Origin: an uncultured Clostridia bacterium
GTDB taxonomy: Bacteria > Bacillota > Clostridia > Christensenellales > Pumilibacteraceae
NCBI GenBank assembly: GCA_947178255.1
Contig: CAMWXP010000011.1
Coordinates: 1 to 45,277, forward strand
Length of the DNA stretch: 45,277 nt
Reading direction: 5' to 3'
Part shown: in pieces, positions 1 through 9,800 of the stretch
Layout of the letters: every line of letters begins with the position of its first letter
Numbering within the stretch: the stretch's first letter is position 1
Notes under the pieces: generated by a model
What the model saw: only the letters and a program-made list of their open reading frames with translations
What the model was told of the DNA's origin: nothing
Databases searched by the model: none
Made by a program: the position numbers and the translations under genes

Positions 1-53
1 GCTTTATATTGTAATTATTTATGGAATGCTCTTAAACGCATATTATTAGAAAT

Positions 54-86
54 CAAACAAGCGCCCGAAAATCGAACGCTTGTTTG
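54..86 (-). terminator. Hairpin terminator of the giant-protein operon
   Basis: A perfect 10-bp stem (54-63 with 77-86, CAAACAAGCG / CGCTTGTTTG) encloses a 13-nt loop and lies 23 nt past the stop codon of the last giant gene. On the minus strand the hairpin is followed by ATTTCT, a weak U-tract, so termination may be inefficient. The remaining bases of 1-109 hold nothing else that I can recognise. Confidence 0.55.
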
Positions 87-109
87 TTGCTTTACATTAT
101 TACATTAAA

Positions 110-3100
110 TTAGTCTTCGTCTTTGTTGCCGTTGAGCCTTGCGCGGAGCTTGTTGAGAACAAGCTGGTTGGCGAGTCTGCGGACTTTGTCTGAAGCTTCC
201 GTTTCCGCTATGGTGTTGAATTCGTGCGGCAGTATATCGCGCAAAATTTCGTCCACTCTGTCCTCACTTACGCCGCCGTCGCCCAGCTGTTCGACAAGCT
301 GTTCCATTATCAGCTTGTTGGCGACCTGCTTGGCGAGCCTATCGGCTACGTCCATAGTATCGGCCGTTACGGTGGGATTGAGCGACATATCGCTATCGCC
401 GCCGAGCAAGCCCGCTTGACGGTCTATAAGCGCTTCAAACTCATCCTTTTCGGGCGCGGGAGTATTGATAACTACTTCCTCTACTTCCGGCTCGGCTTGT
501 TTTTGCGCCGCGGGTTTTCTGCCGCGCTTTTTGCCGGTCGTGCTTGCGGTACTCGTTCCGCCCGTCTTAGCGGAATTCTTTTGCCCCGGCTTTCTGCCGC
601 GCTTTTTGCCCGTTGCCGTGCTTGCGGCCGGTTTCTTTTCGGGCTGAACAGACTGAACAGGCTGCGCCGGTTGAGCGGGTTGAATGTGCTGATTGGGCTC
701 CATAATTCCGGCTATCTCGTTAAGCTGTTCCTTCAAGTCGGAAAGCGAATCGGAAAGATCGGCGTCGGAATTGAGGTCGCGCACTCTTTCGCGCTCGGCA
801 ATCACCGTTATTTCGTCGCGGAGCCGCGATATAGCGTCGAGTATAAGCGCGTTTTCTTGGCTGGGTTTTTCCTTGCTGAGCTCTTCCCTAAGGTCGGCAA
901 GCTCGGCGAGAATGGTATCGTTGTCGGCCGCATTGCCGGTCTGCGTCATAACCTCGCGCAGCTTGGCAACCTCTTCCGCCACGGCGTCACTGGACGCGAT
1001 TTCGGCTTTTAAGCTCTCAATCTCGTCGCTAATCTTTGTGCCCGCGTTTTGCGTGAGGTACTGGTTTTGGCGTTCCAAAAGGTGTGCCATTTCCGACATA
1101 AAGTTGAGCGTGGTAAGGTCGGCGTCGCGCTGGTTGGCCATATCGGTGCGCAGCACGGCAAGCTCTTCCAAAATCTTATTGTTGGTTGCATCGTTGCCGA
1201 GCGTTGCCACTCTGTCCGCAAGCGCCTCGACCATAGCTTCACGCTTGTCGATAGCCGCTTTAAGCTTGGCAAACTCGTCGGAAATGATTTCGATATCCCG
1301 TGCCGAGCCCGCGCTCGCTACCTGGTCGCGGAGCGAAGCAATCTCGTCGAGAATTATATTGTTGTAGCTTTCGTAATTGGATTCGCCCGAAGCGGGATCG
1401 TTTACGTTGGCCATGCTGATAGCAAACAGCTGATCGCGGAGCGACTGGATTTCCGCCATAAGCGTGTCGTCCGATTCGCTTTCCGTTTCGCCGGCAATGC
1501 GCTTGACGTCCTCAATCTGCTCACGCAAAGCTTGGAACTCGTCGCGCAGCGCCAAAATCTCGCTCATAACGCCGAGGTCGGGCTCTTCCTTCAAGGTCTG
1601 AACGTCCGCCTTGATAGCCGTTACGTCCTCGGCAACGCCCATAAGACTGTCGGGCGACGCGAGCATAGACTTGATTTCTTCCAGCTCGTCCCTGAGCGAC
1701 TGAACCTCTACGTTGCCGCCGCTTTCCGCCGCTACGGTGGTGAGCGAACGAAGCTGCGCTATTTCGTCGCGTATCTCGCCCAGCTCGCCTGCAAGTCCGT
1801 TTTGTTCGGTCTGTGCGGCAAGCATGTCGCGTATATCCTGCAATGCCTGCTCGTCCAATCCCGCAGTCGCCTGCATAGGCGCCGCTTGGACAGCCGCAAC
1901 TTGTTCTTTAAGTCCGCGGATTTCGTCAATCAGCGTTGCGTACAATTCGCTGCCGTCTGCCGCTGCCGCGTCAACGGGTGCAGACGCGTGCGCGGTTTCA
2001 GTCAAATCGCGTATAAAGTCTTTAAGCTCGTCAATTTGTACGGCGAACATGTCTGTGCCGTCAGCCTTTAACTGCTCGTTCTCGGCACGGAGCGATTCGA
2101 TTTGGGCGCGCATTTCCGCCATTTCCGCCGCGTAATCGATAGGCGCCATATCGGCAAGAGCGGACTTGATATCCGCCATTTCCGCTTCAAGCGCGTCAAA
2201 GCGTTCGGAAAGCGTGCCGGTAGCTTCGCCGCCTTCCTCGGCGACGGTAGCTTCCTGAACAAGCTTTATTTCTTCCAAAGCCGCATTTACGGCGTCCAAC
2301 TGTTCGAGTACAGGCGTAAGGTCTACTTCGGCAGTAACGGGCGCGCCGCTTTCGGAATAGGTCTCCGTTGTCGTTTGTGCGTCGCTCGATCCCGCGTTGC
2401 TTCTAAGCTCGTCAAGTACTGCGCGGATATCTTCCACTTGCTCGGCGATTGCGTTAAGTCTGTCGCCGCCCAAGCTCTCCTCTATCCTGTCTATATCGCC
2501 TTTAAGATTGATTATCTCGTCGAGCACTATGTTAAGCTCGTCAACGTTGGCCGTTGTCGTAGCGCCTTCCTCGTCGCCGCTTACGACGGTCGTTCTGCGA
2601 CTGACAAGGTCTTTAAGCTCGTCGATATTTTCGCTGAGTGCGGTTTGATCGGCACGAAGTGCGGAAAGCTCGTCAAGGACACTAAGCATATCCTCGGAGC
2701 TTTGGACTACTTGCTCGGTCGGCTCAGTTTGAGACTCGGCAGTAGCACCGGTCGCGTTGAGTACTTCGTCCTTAAACGCAAATACTTCGTCGCGCAACGA
2801 CACAATCTCGTTAAGCACAAGATTGATTTCGCCGTCGGTAGCTTCCGAACCGCCTTCGTCGCCTACGGGAAGATTGGCAATATCCTCTCTAAGCGCGCGG
2901 ATTTCGTCAAGTATGTTGCCCGAAGATATGGCGGCAAGCTCATTCTTGATAGATTCCAGCTCGCCCGAAACCTCGTCCTGATCGACTATGCGTGCGGCCT
3001 TGATGTCCTCGCGCAAGGACAGAATTTCCTCGACGGTGTCGTATTCGGACGACGCATCAAGTTTTTCCTTAATCGACGAAAGCTCGGCAATGAGTGCTTG

Positions 3101-6100
3101 CATGTTGTCCGAATCGAGTTGGTCTTGATCGGCTTGCCCCTCCGTTTCGGCGGCAAACTTGGATTCCAGCATCGATTGCAGTTCTACAAGCTGTGCGGAA
3201 ATTTGGTCGATTGCCGCAACATTTACGTCGTTGACCGCTTGAGTCGCATTTTCGATATTGCCCAAGCGTTCACGGATTTCGGCAATTTCGCCCAAAAGCG
3301 CTTCGCGGGTCTCCCCGTCTATGCCGGACGCCGACATGTTTTCGTCCAGCGTGTTGATGTGAATTTCTTCTTTAATCGCGTTTACCGCGTCGATAATCTC
3401 TTGCTTATCCGTAGCGGCGTACTGTTCGCTAAGGTCGATTTTTTCAAGCACGAGCTTGATATCCTCGGCAGTAACGTCAAACGCTTCGCGGAGCGCTGTT
3501 ATCTCGTCGATAACGGGCTGATTGTCGTTGGAATTTTCGCCAAGAGCAGTAACGTTCTCGGTAAGCGCATTTACAGATTCGAGCAATGTGCTTACGTTTT
3601 CGCGTATAAGCGCAACGTCGTCCGCTTGCGGCATTGTAGCAAGTGCGTCGAGTATGGCAAGCGTGTTGTCGCGTGCGACAACCACGTCGTCCGACTGCGG
3701 CATTAATGTGAGCGTGTCGATTATTGCGTTAAGGTTATCGCGTATAAGCGCAAGCTCGTCCGCGGCATAATCGTTGTTCTCGACGACGGTTTGTTCCGTC
3801 TCGGTCGTAGGCGTTTCCAGCCTTTCGAGTATGCTGTTTAACTGCTCGGTTATCGGAGTGAGCGCATCCAATGCGGAATTAGCCGCGTCGCGTGCCGCAA
3901 CAACGTTTTCGCTTATAGCGTTAACATTGTCGTTGATTACCGCAAAGTTGTCGTTGACTGCAACAAAGTTATCGTTGATAGCCGCAATGCTGTCGCTTGC
4001 CGCTGCAACGCTGTCGGTAACGGCATTGAGCGCGTCCGACACGGTGGCAACATTATCCGACAAGGCGGCTACGTTGTCGCCTATCGTAGTAACAGATTCC
4101 TTGGTTGCGGCTGCGTCGTCGGCTACCGTATTGATGAGCGATACGCGTGCCGCGATTTCGTCCAAGTAGTCGATAAGCTTTTCTGTATCCTGAACTGCTT
4201 CCGCACCGTCGGGTATTTGGTCGCCTTCCGCAATGGCAAGCTCGGCTTGCTCGCGAAGGAACGCGATATCGTCCAGCAAACGCTGTCTGTCGGACGTTGC
4301 CGATTCCATGTTGACACTGGCCGAATCGATATAAGCGTTTACGTCGGCACGAAGCTGTTCGATAGCCTCCGCAGTGGGCGACATAAGTATAGCGTCCGAT
4401 ACGCTTACAAGCGAATCTCTAATGGCTTGCGTGTCGATAAGAATGTCGGACTTGGCGGCGTCGATAGCGTCGAGCGCAGCATTAGCGTCCGACACGCCGA
4501 CAAGCGAATCCTTGATGGACTGAGTTTCGGCAAGGATGTCCGCTTTGGCAGCCTCTATGGCGTCCAGCGTAGCATTAGCGTCATTACCGTCGCCAAGCTT
4601 GCCGATAATGTTGGATTCAGATTCGATAATTACGTTGGTGACGTCCTCGTACAGTTTGTCGAACTGCGCGGTAATATCGGTCATCAGCGTTGTGAGCTGC
4701 TCGGTAACCGGTGCGGTTAAGTCCTCACCGCCACCCGTTTGCGTTTGGTTAAGCTCTGTACGCAAGTCGGACAGGTTGTTGAAGAACGTTTCGTAATCGT
4801 CCAACTTTGCACGGATATAACCGAGGTCGTCAAGCATTATCTGACGTTCCTCGTCCGTCATTGCCGCGCCTTCCGTAGCTTCCGCTTGAACAGGCGGTTC
4901 CTGCAATTTTTCGGACATATCGACAAGGCGATTTGTTATATCCAAATAGTTATTGCGAAGCTCTTCCAACGCACCAGCTACGTCGTTGTTGCCGGTTGCG
5001 TTTTCCAGCTTGTTTTTAAGATCGTCTACGGCATACAGTATTTGCTGCAACGCCGCTTCGTCCACCGACAGCTCGCCGTCTTCCGAAGTAGGTATAATTG
5101 TCGGCGTCGGTCTGTCCATAACCGCCGATTTAAGATCGGCAAGCTTGGTGAACAGCGTTTCGTCGTTTTGAACGTGCGCGGGCTTGTACGCTTTGGGCAA
5201 GTCAAGCTCGGGCAAATCCAAAACGTCGGCAACGGTGATTTCGACAAGTCGCTCCACCATTTCCTTAACAGCGGCTTTGTCACTGTTTTCGTTGACCAGT
5301 TCCGTCGTTATCTCGCCTACCGTAGCAGCGTTTTCCGCCTCGTACTTGTTGCCTTGAAGTGTGTTGATCTCCTCCACAAGATCGGGCAAGTAGTCGCCGT
5401 ACGATTCAACAGGAGCATCCTCTATTTTACCTACAAGATTGAAGAAGCGGTCGGCGCTGTCGCGCATAGCCGAAGTGATAGTGGTCATGCCGCGCTCGGC
5501 GCAGAATTCCGCCACGGCAGTGAACGACTGCTTGTTGAGCGGCTGGTCGCCAAGCTCGTCTATAAGCGTGTTTGTTGCCTGTACTAAGTCGATAGCGTCC
5601 GGTTCATTGCTGTCCGTAAGACGCTTTACGTATGCGTACACTGCATTGAGCTTGTCTTTATATGATGCGGTTTGCGAGTGAACATCGTATGTAACTTTTT
5701 TGAAGTCGTTTACAAGCTCGGAAATTGTTTGTGCGCGCTTAACGGCCGCCGGCGAAGCATTGCCGATAACCGTTTTGATTTCGTAAAGCTGACGCAAAAG
5801 CTCGGCTGCACTTACTTCCGAAACAACGGGAGTAGCCGCAGCGGGTGCGGCGGCGGCAGCCGTAGGCATAGGCGTGCCTTCCAGCACAGCCTTTAACGCC
5901 GCAATCTCGCCCGAAAGCTTGGTAAGATTGCCGGTGTCCATGCTATTTGCCGCTTTTTTCATAGACGAAACCGCGCCGTTAAGTTCCTTAACGGACGGCA
6001 TTTCGTCCAACTGCTTTTTCAACTGTCCTATTTCGTTCTGCATACGCGCGTCGGTGTCGCGCATGGCACGCAAAATAGCTTCGTTTATCGAAAGCAGCTT

Positions 6101-6712
6101 ATCTACATCCAAAGATTTTCCGCCCTCAATGCGCTCCGGTTCCTGACCTGCCGGAAGTTCACTTTGAGGGCTTGACCCGTTTTTTAGTAGGTCGTCGATT
6201 TTACTCTGCAACCGTTGGATTTCCGCGTTGTACTGAGCTTCCGCAAACTTTTGGTCGCGTTGCATATCTTCCTTGATACGCGTAAGCTCCTTTTGCATTT
6301 CCAAGCTGTTCTGATTGCGAGCAAGCTCGTCACGCAAACGCGAAATTTCGTTGTACATTACAACCTCGCTGCCGGCAGGCGGAGCGGTAGGTTGGTAAAT
6401 GTATTGAGGCGGCATAATGGGCTGAGGCTGCTGCTGTTGAGTAGCCGGTACCATTCCCCTCTTTAATTCGGCAAGCTCGTCAAGGACCTTGTTTAAACGG
6501 TCGTCGTAATAATCGTCGTTGTAGCCGTCGTCATACTCCTCGTCGCCGTAGTCTTCGTCGCCGTAATCCTCGTCGTACTCGTCGTCGTACTCTTCGTCGC
6601 CGTAGTCCTCGTCTTCATAGCCATCGTCGTACTCTTCGTCACGATCGATAACTTCTTCCTCAACGATCTCCTCATCGTCCAACGAAAAAGTCGTCTTGTC
6701 TTGGTTGTCCAT
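110..6712 (-). CDS. Giant cytoplasmic helical-repeat protein with acidic head and two AT-hook-like motifs
   Basis: This gene encodes 2200 residues of unknown function. No signal peptide or membrane span is visible, so a cytoplasmic location is inferred. Residues about 10-75 are almost all Asp, Glu, Tyr and Gly, followed by a short Gln/Pro linker. The body is predicted helix, with at least 25 copies of a loose motif of the type LDEIxxLRDEL spaced roughly 30-60 residues apart. Residues 880-942 are nine tandem heptads of the type NVAALSD. Near the C-terminus, KKRGRKP occurs twice (residues about 2036-2042 and 2061-2067); this resembles an AT-hook, a minor-groove DNA-binding motif. A small helical domain ends the protein. 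I chose the ATG at 6712 because GAGGA sits 6 nt upstream (6719-6723); an upstream ATG at 6727 has no such site. It is the third gene of an operon, 96 bp after its neighbour. It could alternatively be a purely structural filament; the DNA-binding role is inference. Confidence 0.85.
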   Translation of the reverse strand: MDNQDKTTFSLDDEEIVEEEVIDRDEEYDDGYEDEDYGDEEYDDEYDEDYGDEDYGDEEYDDGYNDDYYDDRLNKVLDELAELKRGMVPATQQQQPQPIMPPQYIYQPTAPPAGSEVVMYNEISRLRDELARNQNSLEMQKELTRIKEDMQRDQKFAEAQYNAEIQRLQSKIDDLLKNGSSPQSELPAGQEPERIEGGKSLDVDKLLSINEAILRAMRDTDARMQNEIGQLKKQLDEMPSVKELNGAVSSMKKAANSMDTGNLTKLSGEIAALKAVLEGTPMPTAAAAAPAAATPVVSEVSAAELLRQLYEIKTVIGNASPAAVKRAQTISELVNDFKKVTYDVHSQTASYKDKLNAVYAYVKRLTDSNEPDAIDLVQATNTLIDELGDQPLNKQSFTAVAEFCAERGMTTITSAMRDSADRFFNLVGKIEDAPVESYGDYLPDLVEEINTLQGNKYEAENAATVGEITTELVNENSDKAAVKEMVERLVEITVADVLDLPELDLPKAYKPAHVQNDETLFTKLADLKSAVMDRPTPTIIPTSEDGELSVDEAALQQILYAVDDLKNKLENATGNNDVAGALEELRNNYLDITNRLVDMSEKLQEPPVQAEATEGAAMTDEERQIMLDDLGYIRAKLDDYETFFNNLSDLRTELNQTQTGGGEDLTAPVTEQLTTLMTDITAQFDKLYEDVTNVIIESESNIIGKLGDGNDANATLDAIEAAKADILAETQSIKDSLVGVSDANAALDAIDAAKSDILIDTQAIRDSLVSVSDAILMSPTAEAIEQLRADVNAYIDSASVNMESATSDRQRLLDDIAFLREQAELAIAEGDQIPDGAEAVQDTEKLIDYLDEIAARVSLINTVADDAAATKESVTTIGDNVAALSDNVATVSDALNAVTDSVAAASDSIAAINDNFVAVNDNFAVINDNVNAISENVVAARDAANSALDALTPITEQLNSILERLETPTTETEQTVVENNDYAADELALIRDNLNAIIDTLTLMPQSDDVVVARDNTLAILDALATMPQADDVALIRENVSTLLESVNALTENVTALGENSNDNQPVIDEITALREAFDVTAEDIKLVLEKIDLSEQYAATDKQEIIDAVNAIKEEIHINTLDENMSASGIDGETREALLGEIAEIRERLGNIENATQAVNDVNVAAIDQISAQLVELQSMLESKFAAETEGQADQDQLDSDNMQALIAELSSIKEKLDASSEYDTVEEILSLREDIKAARIVDQDEVSGELESIKNELAAISSGNILDEIRALREDIANLPVGDEGGSEATDGEINLVLNEIVSLRDEVFAFKDEVLNATGATAESQTEPTEQVVQSSEDMLSVLDELSALRADQTALSENIDELKDLVSRRTTVVSGDEEGATTTANVDELNIVLDEIINLKGDIDRIEESLGGDRLNAIAEQVEDIRAVLDELRSNAGSSDAQTTTETYSESGAPVTAEVDLTPVLEQLDAVNAALEEIKLVQEATVAEEGGEATGTLSERFDALEAEMADIKSALADMAPIDYAAEMAEMRAQIESLRAENEQLKADGTDMFAVQIDELKDFIRDLTETAHASAPVDAAAADGSELYATLIDEIRGLKEQVAAVQAAPMQATAGLDEQALQDIRDMLAAQTEQNGLAGELGEIRDEIAQLRSLTTVAAESGGNVEVQSLRDELEEIKSMLASPDSLMGVAEDVTAIKADVQTLKEEPDLGVMSEILALRDEFQALREQIEDVKRIAGETESESDDTLMAEIQSLRDQLFAISMANVNDPASGESNYESYNNIILDEIASLRDQVASAGSARDIEIISDEFAKLKAAIDKREAMVEALADRVATLGNDATNNKILEELAVLRTDMANQRDADLTTLNFMSEMAHLLERQNQYLTQNAGTKISDEIESLKAEIASSDAVAEEVAKLREVMTQTGNAADNDTILAELADLREELSKEKPSQENALILDAISRLRDEITVIAERERVRDLNSDADLSDSLSDLKEQLNEIAGIMEPNQHIQPAQPAQPVQSVQPEKKPAASTATGKKRGRKPGQKNSAKTGGTSTASTTGKKRGRKPAAQKQAEPEVEEVVINTPAPEKDEFEALIDRQAGLLGGDSDMSLNPTVTADTMDVADRLAKQVANKLIMEQLVEQLGDGGVSEDRVDEILRDILPHEFNTIAETEASDKVRRLANQLVLNKLRARLNGNKDED
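512..607 (-). repeat. Duplicated AT-hook-like segment (two KKRGRKP copies)
   Basis: Two nearly identical coding stretches at 587-607 and 512-532 each encode KKRGRKP inside a Lys/Ala/Ser/Thr-rich linker, probably by local duplication. The RGRKP core is a common variant of the AT-hook. Binding to AT-rich DNA is inferred from the motif only. Confidence 0.6.
3887..4075 (-). repeat. Nine tandem heptads (NVAALSD-type) in the giant helical protein
   Basis: Nine consecutive 7-residue units, nearly all ending in Asp, run without a break over residues 880-942: NVAALSD, NVATVSD, ALNAVTD, SVAAASD, SIAAIND, NFVAVND, NFAVIND, NVNAISE, NVVAARD. The regular hydrophobic spacing suggests a long coiled-coil stalk. 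The DNA copies have diverged, so the expansion is old. Confidence 0.8.
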
Positions 6713-6755
6713 AAATGTTCCTCGCATTTGTTATTTGTTTTTACACTTATTCATA

Positions 6756-6768
6756 CCGCTCATAGCGG
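6756..6768 (-). other. Small intercistronic hairpin
   Basis: CCGCT-CAT-AGCGG forms a 5-bp hairpin in the 96-bp gap between the second and third giant genes. It lacks a U-tract, so it is more likely a processing or stability element than a terminator. No promoter is evident in the gap. Confidence 0.35.
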
Positions 6769-6808
6769 AACCGAATCGTTTTAGTTGTAAGCAGTCCGCC
6801 GCTTTGCC

Positions 6809-9800
6809 TTACCGCGGTCTCTTGGGAGCGCCCGGCCTTGCACCCGGACGTGCCGCAGGACGTGCGCCCGGTCTTGCCCCGGGACGTGCGCCAGCAGGTC
6901 TTGCACCGGGCCGCGCACTTGCGCCCGATCTCGCTCCCGGACGTGCTCCGGGCCTTGCGCCGGGACGTGCACCCGGTCTTGCGCCGGGCCGCGCACTTGC
7001 ACCGGGTCTACGCTTGGGTATGCGGTTGACGCGCTCGGTGACCTTGCGAACGACGCGTTGCGGCTTTTTGGCGTTTTCGGCTTTTAACCGTGCTATCTCG
7101 CCGCTGTTCTGGATATCGTCCATGGTCTTGTTATAGAAGTCCATAAGCTCGGTAGAGCCGTGTTCATCCTCGTCGAACGTAAGCTGCAAATTGTACAGAC
7201 GTTCACGCAGGTTCTTGGCATCCTCGTCGCCTTTGAGCTCCTTCATTTCGTTGCGGATAGCGATAATTTGATCTTTACGCAACGCAATCTTTTTGGCAAG
7301 TGCTTCCGCTTTTTCGGCTTCCGCTTTTTGACGCGCTTCTTCTTCCTGGCGCTTGTTCTCTTCCTCCAAACGCTTGGCTTCCGCTTCTTCCTCGGCTTTG
7401 CGGCGCATTTCCTCGATTTCCTCTTGGGCTTTGCGCTTGGCCTCTTCGGCGTCGGCTTCCGCTTGCTTGCGCGCTTCCTCGGCTTCTGCTTCCGCCTTGC
7501 GCTTGGCTTCCTCGGCCTCAGCTTCCGCTTTGCGCTTGGCTTCCTCCGCATCGGCCTCCGCTTGCTTGCGTGCTTCTTCGGCGTCCGCTTCCGCTTTACG
7601 CTTAGCTTCCTCCGCTTCGGCAGCCATAGCCTCCTCCGCTTCTCTGCGCGCCTGCTCGGCGGCTTCTACGTCGGCCTTAGCCTTTTCCTCTGCTTCGAGT
7701 CGCGCCTTCTCCGCACGCTCAACAGCCTCTTGCGCTTCAGCTTCGGCCTGACGCTTGGCTTCCTCAGCCTCTTCCTGCGCCTTGCGACGAGCTTCCTCGG
7801 CTTGCTCTTGCGCCTGCTGTGCTGCCAAACGAGCCTGCTCCGCTTCCAGCTTAGAACGTTCAAGCTGCTTTTTGAGGTTCTCAGCCTCAATCTTAGCTTG
7901 ATCCTTACTGATTATACCGCTACCGGAAGTGATGAGGTCGAGCGGATTGGTGTTGTTGATAAAGTCGTCAAACGACTTGCACGATTGTTCGAAGTCCTCG
8001 TTGGCCCTGTCGAGATCGGTGCGAGCATGTTCAAGATGCTCGTCGTATTCGGCTTGAGCTTCCATCTTGCGCTTAGTGCCGTCGATATTGGTTTGTTCGA
8101 GCTTTGCTTTGAGTTCTTCCAGCTTGTCGGAAGTGTCGCCCTGCGAAACCATAAGTTCAAGCTTTTCATCCTCACCCGCAGCTTCCATTTGAGCGTTGAT
8201 ATCGTCGAGCGCAGTTTGCGTTTGAGCGATTTCTTCTTCCAGCTCGGAAACAGCCGACGCGACTTCCATAGCGATCATAGTAACGTCGTTGGCCGAAGCG
8301 GACAGGTCGTCGTACACTGCCTGAGCGTTGGCAACAGCCTTCTCCGCCTCTTCCTTTTCGTTTTCCTTGCGCGCCTTGACAATCTCGAATTCGATTGCGC
8401 CCAAAACCTTGTCGTCCGCTTTGATAACCTCTTCCAGCGGGATTTCGTTTTTGGTGATAAAGTCGTTTGCCTTGCGGCGTTGCGCGTTAAACTCGATATT
8501 GAGGTCGGACTTTTGCTTGGTCGTTTTGGTAATTTCGCGTTCAAGCTCGGAAAGCCTGGCGTTGGCGTCGGATATTCGAGCGTTAAGGTCTGCAATAATA
8601 CCGAAGTCGGTAGCGCCCAAAATTTGCGATTTGGCCTGAGCGACCTCAGATTTGAGCGACTCGCGTTCCTTGGCTTGCGTTTCTTCCAACGCGTCGATGC
8701 GCTTAAGCTCGTAATCGGTTTTGTTGACAGCTTCGAGCAAAGGCTCCAAGGTGACGACCTTGGCTTCCAGCTCTTGACGCTTGCGCAAGAGCTCCATGCG
8801 CTCGACGTAAGCGTCGTATTCCTTTTTGGCTTTTTCGAGGTCGGTTACGGCACGCTCCAAATCGGCATTCTTTTGCTGCTGCAAATCGTTGAGCTTCGAA
8901 TAAATACCGTTAATGCGGTCACCGCCGGCCAAAAGCGTTTCAAGCTCTTGACGCAGCCGTTCAAGCTCTTCGCTGTTGCGCTTTTTCTTTTCCTCTTTGA
9001 TGCCGATATCACGCGTAATGATAGGCTTATCTTTATTCTTAGCCGAAGCAAGCTTAAATTCAAGCTCCTCGATATCTTTGGCATACTGAGCGTCGTCGTT
9101 TTCGGCCTTGGCGATTTTTTCGCGCAATTCCTCTTCCATTGTCTTGGCGCGGTCGACCTCGGTTTGCACCTTGTCCAAACGCGCTTTAAGCTCGGCAAGC
9201 TCTTTGTTGAGGATATCGTTTTGACGTTCGATATTGCGCAGTCTGCTCTCCTCCGGCGAGGTGTCGATATCAATCTTTTCCTCAACAAACTCGTCGGCAC
9301 TCTTTTCCTCCTCGACGTACAACGGCGCATCGGGGTCGAAGTCGAGCGCAAACAGTTCCACGGTTTCGGGTTCTGTAGCCGCAGGCTCGGAAGTCGCGGC
9401 GGGCGTAGAAGTCGCGCCGGAATTCTTGATTTCCGTTTCGCTCATTATCGCCTCGTCCATAGGCATGGGCGATTTGTAACGTTCGATAATGCGCTTCTTT
9501 TCCTTATCCAACTCACGTGCTTGCAAATCCTTGGACTTGAAGAACGTACGACGAACCATACCCTTCGGCTCGTACTTTTCGGTAAATATGCGCTCCAACA
9601 GCTCGTCGTCGGAAATGTACTTGGCGATAAGCTCGTACAAGTTTTCATCACTGTCGGTGGGCGGAACGGTTGCTTGCGGCTCGCTCATAAGCGGCGAAGA
9701 CGGCGAAGACGTTGCCGGCGAAGACGGTTGACCGGTAGCAAGCTGCAACGTATCGGGCAGCGGCGCCGCGCCTGTTGCGGGACCGGCACCCAAAAGCATT

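Noticed and set aside
2102..3706. A plus-strand open frame of 534 codons opposite the giant helical protein
   Set aside because: Same cause. The translated sequence is Tyr/Val/Lys/Arg-rich with no recognisable fold, and it mirrors the repeat of the real gene.
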